From the NCBI GenBank assembly GCA_904066235.2, contig CAJFCV020000001.1, positions 4,216,001-4,280,000 on the forward strand: a DNA stretch of 64,000 nucleotides. Reading direction: 5' to 3'. The translations under genes and the position numbers were made by a program. Source of the DNA: Bursaphelenchus xylophilus (lineage: Eukaryota; Nematoda; Chromadorea; Rhabditida; Aphelenchoididae). Positions 55,801-59,351 of this stretch are shown piece after piece; within the stretch, counting starts at the first letter, position 1, and every line of letters begins with the position of its first letter. The notes beneath the pieces were generated by a model. That model did no database searches. It was not told the DNA's origin and saw nothing but the letters and a program-made list of their open reading frames with translations.

Positions 55801-57889
55801 TCTGATGAAAATGTTCGCCAATCAGGCGCAGCACAAAAAGTTCTCCAAACGCTGCCCCTTCTGCGCCAATCTGTTCACTTCCAAAGACTCCATGAGCAAT
55901 CATATTGCACATCAGCATTCGGATAATCCGCTGGCCACCACGGTGAATGTGGACAATCTGCCGGAGGCGGATGAGTCTCTGTCGACTACCGAGGGCCTAC
56001 TAGGAACGATTAGCGCGCTAACTGGAGGATCCCCGTTGGATTTGAGACAGAAGGACCCGAGGAAATCGAGCTCCCCATTTGATGACCTAAATGATAATCA
56101 GGAGGCCGATGAGTTCTCTTCCAATGGAAGCTTCGACTTCAGAGCCCTCTCAGCTAGTCCTCATGCCCTGCTCAGTGCTTTCGGATCACCGCTGGGATCG
56201 GCGATGGGCTCAGGAATGCAGAGGAGCCCGGCCAATGGGAGCAGTGCCAGTCAAGGGGGACCCAAAAGATATCGAACACACCTCACACCCTTGCAAGTCT
56301 ATGTAAGTTTTGATGGGCTGATTATATAGAGGAGACCATGAAGGTTGATTACTTTCAAAATCAGGATAAAAGTTGCAGTAATTTCTGAGAAATGGCCCTT
56401 TTTTGGAAAGACATCAGATTTGATGTCTCTAATACAATATCAGTCCAATATCACCCGAATTTTGCCTCACAACCTAAAATCCAAATATATCTTTACATTT
56501 GGTAATGTTCAATCAGTGTTTAGAACCCACAAATTACCCTCGGATTACTGTAATTTCCCCGCAATCTTCGTTTTTTCCAATTTCCCCCAAATTTTCTATT
56601 TTTTCTCTTTACAGGTGATGAAATCCCTCTTCACCGACTACAAAACCCCCTCCATGTCGGAATGCGAAGTTCTTGGCCGAGAGATTGGCCTGCACAAACG
56701 TGTGGTCCAAGTCTGGTTCCAGAACGCACGCGCCAAACAACGGAAGTGCGGGATGGGAGCGATCACCGAGGAAGGGCTCTGTTCCACCCACCCAACCGGA
56801 TGTGTGGAATGTGGAATCGACTTCAACGGGCGTCTAACCATCCAAGATCACATCTTCTCCTCACAGCATATTGGGAAGGTCAAGGAAAAGGGCGCTGAAT
56901 TGCGAGGGAATGAGGAGCCAATTGAACGGCCGAAGAGTATGAAAAGAGAAGGCGAGGACGGAGGGCCTAGTGAGGATGTCGCGCTGAACCCACTCTTATA
57001 CAGTAAGTTGGGGCTTCTAATTTTAGTGACATCTATTTTTGAAAAGATTTGGGGATACTGTAATGTTTTAGCGACATTTTTAAAATTTAGTCATAAACTT
57101 TCGTCCATGGAGATTTTTTAGTGTAAAAAAGCCTAGGATTTATCCATAGCCGAAAGTTAACGAATAAAATTTTCGGATACCTTCTAAAACACCGGTTTCA
57201 GCTCTAATGGACCCAAATATGCTTGGCACTCCCATTCAATGCCTTCAAATCCCCGAAAAAGTGATGACCCAGATTGCGGCCGACCTGGCCAAGGGAAATT
57301 CGTCCACGGTTTTCACCCAAGACGGCCTGGAACTCCCAAATTTGGCCCTAAAAGTGTGCGACGAGGATTTCAAATGCGGCACAATTGTGGAGTCTGAAGT
57401 TGGATGGGCTTGTCCGCAGTGTTCTCAGGTGTTCCAACAGGAAATGTGGCTGAAAAACCATCAAAAACTGATTTGCCAGGGATGCGATGGGGTTTTCAGA
57501 CTCATTCAGCAGCATTATGAGTGCATCCCCTGCGGGCAAAAGTTTGGAACACAGGTAAATTTTGGATTTTTTGAGATTTCACAAAAAATTTTTTGCAAAA
57601 AATTACAGTAACCAAAAAATTTTTGTTGAAAGTTACCGTAATCCCAAAAATTTTTTGAAAATGTTACAGTAACCCAAAAAAATTTGGCAAAAATTACGGT
57701 AACAAAAAATTCTTTTTGCTGAAAGTTGCCGTAATCCCAAAAAAAATGTGAAAATGTCCTAAAAATTTTTTCATTATTCTAAAATTTGTATTCCAGGACG
57801 ACTACCGATCCCACTGCGACCAGTCCTCGCACAAGGCCAAGCGTCAAGTCTTCCAATCGCCCTCAACTTGCTCCACCAGCTCCGTTTAA
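10837..57889 (+). CDS. zfh-2: zfh-2, ZFHX3/ATBF1-type zinc-finger homeobox transcription factor (19 exons)
   Basis: Spliced model: 10837-10875, 11169-11360, 11969-12191, 12461-12808, 13239-13495, 15780-15898, 17573-17772, 18111-18155, 27396-27500, 36118-36304, 37351-37672, 38369-38632, 53386-53506, 53737-55031, 55406-55588, 55652-56302, 56615-57002, 57202-57554, 57797-57889. All phases agree and the sum is 5385 nt (1794 aa plus stop). Every junction is GT-AG and several fingers are completed only across junctions. The protein has about 13 C2H2-like fingers before residue 770, homeodomains near 998-1057, 1185-1244 and 1505-1564, and five more fingers between and after them. Signature blocks of the family are present: [72 protein letters not shown] and the CxxC finger after homeodomain 2. 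It should act in the nucleus as a DNA-binding regulator; family members act in neuronal and epithelial differentiation. Vertebrate relatives are about twice as long with more fingers. The start codon is the least certain part. Confidence 0.94.
11169..11360 (+). CDS. zfh-2: zfh-2 exon 2
   Basis: 64 codons in phase 0 between TTTTTCAG and GT at 11361. No recognised domain; balanced residue use with a Cys and acidic and hydrophobic residues. Supported by phase agreement on both sides. Confidence 0.85.
11361..11968. repeat. zfh-2 intron 2: tandem array carrying TGCAC-N-GTGCA words
   Basis: About three units of 160-175 bp fill 11395-11945. The landmark 'gattctgcactgtgcagac' starts at about 11554, 11727 and 11890. 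Each unit carries three to four palindromic words plus 'cttttgtc(c/t)(a/g)gaaa' and 'gatgacttaat'. A GTCATGATGAC word is at 11467. The array nearly fills the intron. Confidence 0.8.
11969..12191 (+). CDS. zfh-2: zfh-2 exon 3 (C2H2 finger 1)
   Basis: Encodes a finger at residues 81-102, C-x2-C-x12-H-x4-H (CVQC ... HCDQTH), followed by a Met/Ser/Gln-rich linker. Ends in phase 1 at GGA G|GTAAGT. Confidence 0.93.
12240..13070. repeat. AATGCCAA...TTGGCGGGAAA dispersed element in introns 3 and 4
   Basis: A short element of the form GAAACA-AATGCCAA-N-TTGGCGGGAAA occurs at about 12250, 12388, 12855, 13000 and 13040. Further copies are at about 14100 and 20500, and a partial copy at 60373. Its core contains the inverted pair TGCCAA / TTGGC(G). 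The span includes exon 4, which is not part of the repeat. Confidence 0.6.
12461..12808 (+). CDS. zfh-2: zfh-2 exon 4 (C2H2 fingers 2-3)
   Basis: Finger 2 is CPKC-x12-H-x4-H near residue 179. Then comes the family-specific linker ([18 protein letters not shown]) and finger 3 in [19 protein letters not shown]...HMQSDKH. This is one of the best conserved blocks of ZFHX proteins. Enters and leaves in phase 1. Confidence 0.97.
13239..13495 (+). CDS. zfh-2: zfh-2 exon 5 (fingers 4-5)
   Basis: Finger 4 has CLIC and one clear His; its second ligand is not obvious. Finger 5 is CHLC-x12-H-x5-H in the conserved context [15 protein letters not shown]. Donor TTG|GTCAGT, phase 0. Confidence 0.96.
13496..15779. 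other. zfh-2 intron 5
   Basis: AT-rich intron of 2.3 kb with decamer CGTATTTTAC/GTAAAATACG at 13869, 14039, 14820 and 15127, one AATGCCAA element at about 14100 and balanced-composition islands near 14190-14350 and 15190-15420. The TAATTAATTAA-rich tail before the acceptor could bind homeodomains, but this is only a compositional remark. No exon seen. Confidence 0.6.
15780..15898 (+). CDS. zfh-2: zfh-2 exon 6 (first half of finger 6)
   Basis: Phase 0 entry after TTTTTTGCAG; ends in phase 2 inside a finger after CGVCQEILT. The His ligands are in exon 7, which supports the junction. Confidence 0.92.
15959..16245. repeat. AT-only tandem array, ~37-60 bp period
   Basis: Repeated units of GATAAAAATG(A/G)AATTTTTG followed by an A run and a T run, about seven copies in intron 6. 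Alternating A and T runs resemble the phased A/T clusters of nematode introns. Confidence 0.8.
16700..17235. repeat. TGCAC-N-GTGCA palindrome cluster (intron 6)
   Basis: About twelve exact or near copies with irregular spacing and unrelated linkers. Includes GTAAAATACG at 16768. Confidence 0.75.
17573..17772 (+). CDS. zfh-2: zfh-2 exon 7 (end of finger 6, start of finger 7)
   Basis: Completes finger 6 ([17 protein letters not shown]-x2-C-x12-H-x5-H over the junction) and, after a Ser/Pro/Gly linker, opens finger 7 with CVNCGESF. Ends in phase 1. Confidence 0.93.
17805..18025. repeat. TGCAC-N-GTGCA palindrome cluster (intron 7)
   Basis: About six copies in a 338 bp intron, mostly with G or T at the centre. 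Confidence 0.7.
18111..18155 (+). CDS. zfh-2: zfh-2 exon 8 (45-nt microexon)
   Basis: A 45-nt exon, phase 1 on both sides, between AAAATTTCAG and GTAGGT. It supplies H and C of finger 7 (HIPQC), making a C-x2-C-x12-H-x3-C finger with exon 7. Skipping it would keep the frame but break the finger. Confidence 0.8.
18902..19601. mobile_element. 700-bp TIR element (mariner-like ends, non-autonomous)
   Basis: Ends are perfectly inverted over TACAGGGTGCGGCAATTTTT and remain similar for about 135 bp (left to about 19035, right from about 19465). The terminal TA is consistent with a TA target site, as in Tc1/mariner elements. The interior carries a relative of the 4310-5180 repeat. No transposase is encoded. 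Confidence 0.85.
19635..19905. repeat. 139-bp tandem duplication
   Basis: Two adjacent units begin with AAAAAATGCGTCATA(G/A)TGA and share CGTATTTTACAAATAATTTT at 19703 and 19842. Each copy carries one decamer and one GTCAT-type word. Confidence 0.8.
21300..24075. repeat. Scattered GTCAT-N-ATGAC words
   Basis: Exact or near copies lie at about 21305, 21465, 23017, 23038, 23155-23180, 23288, 23784, 23898, 23922 and 24048. They use different central bases (GTCATGATGAC, GTCATCATGAC, GTCATTATGAC, GTCATAATGAC). Confidence 0.65.
24745..25410. repeat. Tandem array carrying TGCAC-N-GTGCA words
   Basis: About 3.3 units of 160-190 bp. The landmark ATGCACGGTGCGTAAAATTTC starts at about 24918, 25077 and 25267. 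Each unit has about five palindromic words, with central bases T, A, G and C at defined places. Units differ in linker sequence and length. Confidence 0.85.
25820..26125. repeat. TGCAC-N-GTGCA palindrome cluster
   Basis: About nine copies, with GTCAT-N-ATGAC words at 25791 and 25944 alongside. Spacing is irregular. Confidence 0.7.
26270..27345. repeat. Longest TGCAC-N-GTGCA cluster
   Basis: Roughly 38 exact or near copies in 1.1 kb, closest at 26860-27345 (one per 20-35 bp), ending 50 bp before exon 9. The part at 26590-26850 is richer in GC and TGTCGC. Long ORFs on both strands here are by-products: the word has no stop codon in any frame. Confidence 0.85.
27396..27500 (+). CDS. zfh-2: zfh-2 exon 9 (first half of finger 8)
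   Basis: Phase 1 in and out. Encodes a Pro/Ser-rich start and CKDCDFLT, the cysteine half of a finger completed in exon 10. Confidence 0.9.
29038..29116 (+). pseudogene. tRNA-like sequence (left arm)
   Basis: Has a perfect T arm (GCGGG-TTCGATC-CCCGC, 29092-29108), which also gives a B box. The 3' segment TTGGTGC has no complementary 5' acceptor strand (GGGGGAG instead), and the D and anticodon arms are poor. It reads as a tRNA-derived pseudogene or internal Pol III promoter fragment. Confidence 0.5.
29942..30020 (-). pseudogene. tRNA-like sequence (right arm)
   Basis: Inverted copy of the tRNA-like sequence at 29038-29116, with the same intact T arm and the same acceptor mismatch. Confidence 0.5.
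32630..32880. repeat. Small TGCAC-N-GTGCA cluster
   Basis: Four words in intron 9 with central A, G, A and C. Confidence 0.6.
34805..34980. repeat. GTCAT-N-ATGAC words
   Basis: Two close units AAAATGCGTCATGATGACG at about 34812 and 34928, with a decamer CGTATTTTAC between them at 34892. This looks like another small tandem duplication. Confidence 0.6.
35008..36085. mobile_element. 1078-bp foldback element with CGGCGGAG-rich arms
   Basis: The ends are inverted copies starting TACAGGGTGTTTCAAGAAAT, with TA at the termini. Arms of about 475 bp (to about 35486, and from about 35610) surround a spacer of about 120 bp. Arms are rich in CGGCGGAGG/CCTCCGCCG. Similar ORFs in opposite directions come from the arms and do not resemble a transposase. 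The right end lies 32 bp before zfh-2 exon 10. Confidence 0.87.
36118..36304 (+). CDS. zfh-2: zfh-2 exon 10 (end of finger 8, finger 9)
   Basis: Completes finger 8 (C-x2-C-x12-H-x5-H with exon 9), then encodes CPLC-x10-H-x4-H. Phase 1 in, phase 2 out. A foldback element ends just upstream, leaving a 32-bp intron end with its own acceptor. Confidence 0.93.
36305..37350. other. zfh-2 intron 10
   Basis: Decamer at 36370, a GGGTCCC-type word at about 36485, GTCAT-N-ATGAC words at about 36609, 37067, 37193 and 37305, and a balanced island at 36690-36960. No exon seen. Confidence 0.6.
37351..37672 (+). CDS. zfh-2: zfh-2 exon 11 (fingers 10-12)
   Basis: Three C2H2 fingers in a row: CAHC...HELTH, CPNC...HQQDEH and CELC...HLGSVEH. 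Phase 2 in, phase 0 out. Confidence 0.97.
38369..38632 (+). CDS. zfh-2: zfh-2 exon 12 (finger 13, family signature)
   Basis: Encodes [18 protein letters not shown] with H-x5-H completion (residues about 703-725), a diagnostic ZFHX finger, then a polar linker. Phase 0 both sides. The acceptor is a TTTCTAG preceded by CGTATTTTAC at 38347. Confidence 0.97.
39920..40405. repeat. TGCAC-N-GTGCA palindrome cluster (intron 12)
   Basis: About ten exact or near copies with unrelated linkers. The only sizeable cluster in the 14.75 kb intron. Confidence 0.7.
42757..44002. mobile_element. Degraded mariner-family transposon
   Basis: The 1246-bp element has 27-bp terminal inverted repeats starting TACAGGGTGTACCAAAAAAA, with TA at both ends, as expected for a TA target. 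Length and ends fit a full-size mariner. It encodes a broken transposase on the minus strand. Confidence 0.9.
42890..43760 (-). pseudogene. Mariner-type transposase, frameshifted pseudogene
   Basis: On the minus strand, 43759-43541 carries the helix-turn-helix part ([13 protein letters not shown]...YKL). Further downstream, in other frames, the catalytic motifs [14 protein letters not shown] (about 43210-43150) and SPDLNPMDY (about 43095-43065) are readable, and then the usual C-terminal tail. The pieces lie in different frames with stops between them, so the gene is inactive. Confidence 0.85.
44295..44835. promoter_or_regulatory. Candidate intronic regulatory block A
   Basis: Contains CCACCTGACTCATA at 44294-44307 and the words (G)AGTCAAGTG at about 44684, GAGTCAAGT at about 44803 and GGGTCAAGT at about 44818. 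The same combination recurs at 52770-53036. CACCTG is an E-box, TGACTCA an AP-1-type site and TCAAGTG an NK-2 type homeodomain site. Function is inferred only. Confidence 0.35.
45750..46070. promoter_or_regulatory. Repeated TTACACTTGACATC-type motif
   Basis: Three related motifs: about 45756 (followed by ACAATATCAGCCGAAA), 45905-45940 (ACATCAAGTGTAATATCAGCCGAAA) and 46051-46068 (GATATTACACTTGACATC). The last is an exact reverse complement of 52104-52121. Confidence 0.35.
52104..52121. promoter_or_regulatory. 18-bp motif shared with 46051-46068
   Basis: GATGTCAAGTGTAATATC, the exact reverse complement of 46051-46068, 6 kb away in the same intron. Contains the NK-2 type site TCAAGTG. Confidence 0.35.
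52770..53040. promoter_or_regulatory. Candidate intronic regulatory block B
   Basis: GGGTCAAGTGTTTCCC at about 52772, GGGTCAAGTCTTCACC at about 52911 and CCACCTGACTCATA at 53023-53036. Shares its motif set with block A, 8 kb upstream in the same intron. Confidence 0.35.
53386..53506 (+). CDS. zfh-2: zfh-2 exon 13
   Basis: Encodes a Met/Asn/Gln-rich linker ([15 protein letters not shown]). Phase 0 in, phase 1 out at CTC G|GTGAGT. Confidence 0.88.
53737..55031 (+). CDS. zfh-2: zfh-2 exon 14 (homeodomains 1 and 2)
   Basis: The largest exon, 431 codons. After an acidic, Lys/Pro-rich linker with a PKRAR cluster (possible nuclear localisation signal) comes homeodomain 1 (about 998-1057), whose helix 3 reads [20 protein letters not shown], with Arg where most homeodomains have Gln50. 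Homeodomain 2 (about 1185-1244) starts [17 protein letters not shown] and is cut by the intron after WFQNARQK. The linker between is rich in Asn, Gln and Ala. A long antisense ORF at 53733-54512 is a shadow. Confidence 0.98.
55032..55405. repeat. zfh-2 intron 14: internal tandem repeat
   Basis: About 2.6 units of about 110 bp between 55050 and 55330, sharing 'ttgggaattt(t)gggcaa', 'taatggattttggaca/gcat' and 'ccgattttttg'. Exon 14's frame stays open for 70 codons into the intron. Decamer GTAAAATACG at 55360 lies 46 bp before exon 15. Confidence 0.75.
55406..55588 (+). CDS. zfh-2: zfh-2 exon 15 (CCHC finger after homeodomain 2)
   Basis: Opens with [10 protein letters not shown], the end of homeodomain 2, then encodes [16 protein letters not shown] with HQQRVC: a C-x2-C-x12-H-x4-C finger conserved in ZFHX proteins. 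Phase 0 both sides. Confidence 0.97.
55652..56302 (+). CDS. zfh-2: zfh-2 exon 16 (finger, start of homeodomain 3)
   Basis: Acidic start, a finger CPFC-x12-H-x4-H ([19 protein letters not shown]), a PLDLR peptide near residue 1428 resembling a CtBP-binding motif, a Ser/Gly-rich linker and the first 13 residues of homeodomain 3 ([13 protein letters not shown]). Intron 15 before it is only 63 bp. Confidence 0.96.
56615..57002 (+). CDS. zfh-2: zfh-2 exon 17 (homeodomain 3 and finger)
   Basis: Completes homeodomain 3 (helix 3 [15 protein letters not shown]), then encodes a finger CVECGIDF...HIFSSQH and a charged tail. Phase 0 in, phase 1 out (TAC A|GTAAGT). Confidence 0.97.
57202..57554 (+). CDS. 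zfh-2: zfh-2 exon 18 (C-terminal fingers)
   Basis: Encodes a linker, then CPQCSQVF...HQKLIC (CCHC type), a CQGC pair with less clear ligands, and CIPCGQKF, the first half of the last finger. Phase 1 in, phase 0 out at CAG|GTAAAT. Confidence 0.95.
57555..57796. repeat. zfh-2 intron 18: array of TTAC-N-GTAA words
   Basis: Alternating TTACAGTAA, TTACCGTAA and TTACGGTAA words separated by about 33-40 bp of A/T runs. Two larger units of about 100 bp can be recognised. Confidence 0.75.
57797..57889 (+). CDS. zfh-2: zfh-2 exon 19 (end of last finger, stop)
   Basis: [17 protein letters not shown] completes the finger begun in exon 18 (C-x2-C-x12-H-x5-H). The protein ends with a short Ser/Thr-rich tail at TAA 57887-57889. 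Confidence 0.95.
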   Translation, partial: DDYRSHCDQSSHKAKRQVFQSPSTCSTSSV

Positions 57890-58905
57890 GGCTTCAAATC
57901 TAGGAAACGATCTGCAAATAATACTCAGCCAACCGGGTCTCTCTTCCCACTCTCTTCAGTTCCCCCATCTATCTCTCAAGAATCGTCAAATTTTCGGTCC
58001 GTTTTTGGCATACTGTAACATCTACCGTAACCCAAATTTTTGGTCGAAATGAGTTATAGTATCCAAAAACTTCTTTTTCATCCCTGTTGTATCTTTATAT
58101 AGTTTTTTTTTTTTGTTAGTAAACTCTATTCGACAGTAATCCCGTCATACGGTAGCACCAAAAAAAAGTAATAACTGTCTTACCAAAAACTGTGATCTGA
58201 TCTCTCGAGTGACGCCTGAATCCAAAGAAAATACCCAGTTAATTAAACGCCTATAATCTTAACCAACCACAAGTCTTACTGTAACTTCGGCATAAAAACT
58301 TCTTTCTCAGAGGCCTTAAAAGTACTTAAATCTTCATAATTTGGTAGTTTCAGGGTCCGTAGGGTACTGTAACAAAATTTTTGGACATTATTTTGGGTTA
58401 CCGTAACCTAATTTTTGTTACAGTAACATAAATTTTAGCTACAGTAACCCAAAATTTTGTTACGGTATCCTCAAAAACCCTTCAAATTTTATGTTACAGT
58501 ACTCCTTTCCTTTTATCTCTTTAAATTTTACTGTATTTCCACCAATTTTTATTTTCTGGGCTACAGTAACCCTTCTACTGTAATTTTCTTCCATTTGAAC
58601 CCCGTTTCAATCTCTTCGGTGTCTACAGTAACCCCTTTTCTTCGCGATACTTAACCCTGGTCCACAGTCAGTCCCCTCTTACCACCGCCAAACTTTTCCC
58701 ATGCCCATAGTAATAATACAACCCAAAGTGTAATAATGAAACCAAAAAATTCAAATTCCTCACTTTCCATTGAATTTATAATTTTGTTACAGTAATCTGA
58801 CATTGTCGCTCTACTTACTTTCACACCCAATATATATAAATCGAGTGTATTTTTATGTTGTCTGGTATAATTTCGAGAAAGCAATAAACATTATTTACTA
58901 AAATT
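57890..58905 (+). other. zfh-2: Probable 3' UTR and 3' flank of zfh-2
   Basis: Noncoding, with a dense scatter of TTAC-N-GTAA words (about 58360-58640 and 58790). The clearest poly(A) signal is AATAAA at 58883-58888, giving a UTR of about 1 kb if used. The exact 3' end cannot be fixed by eye. Confidence 0.5.
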
Positions 58906-59068
58906 TGGCCTAAAACTGATGAACTTCTCAAAAAAGATCAAAATTTTTGCTAAAAAGTTGCCTAAAATACTACAATCCGACTCCTATTTGAAGCAAAATA
59001 GACGACTAAAGAGTAATTTTAACCATTTACATGCAGGGAATTCCGACATCAGCCAAAAAAGAACTTCT

Positions 59069-59139
59069 GCGTCTGACGGGAATCGAACCCGTGTCGATTG
59101 CTTGGAAGGCAACCATGCTGACCATTACACCACAGACGC
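59069..59139 (-). tRNA. tRNA-Gly (UCC anticodon)
   Basis: Reading the minus strand, GCGTCTG pairs with CAGACGC in the acceptor stem. The D arm carries GTGTAATGGTCAGCAT, the anticodon loop is CTTCCAA (anticodon TCC), and the T arm is ACGGG-TTCGATT-CCCGT. All four arms fold without mismatch that I can see; 71 nt, no intron. A and B boxes are intact, so it looks functional. The two plus-strand ORFs over it are artefacts. Confidence 0.95.
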
Positions 59140-59351
59140 ACGCTGTTTCGATCTTTCAAAAGAGCTTGGTTCGGCGCGAACGAATGGGCGAACTGGAGAG
59201 AAAAGTCAACAAAAAAGTTTATAAAAAGCCTTGCGGCAACAAAAAAATAATAAAAAAAAAAACAAATATGAAAATGAGATCAACATTAGCACTTGCTCAA
59301 CATGATCGGAAAGGCATATTTCGAGAAAATTTATACAAAAAACCCTGAATT

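Noticed and set aside
59031..59348. Plus-strand ORFs over the tRNA
   Set aside because: They cross the tRNA-Gly gene (SDGNRTRVDCLE is a translated T arm) and have no coding support.
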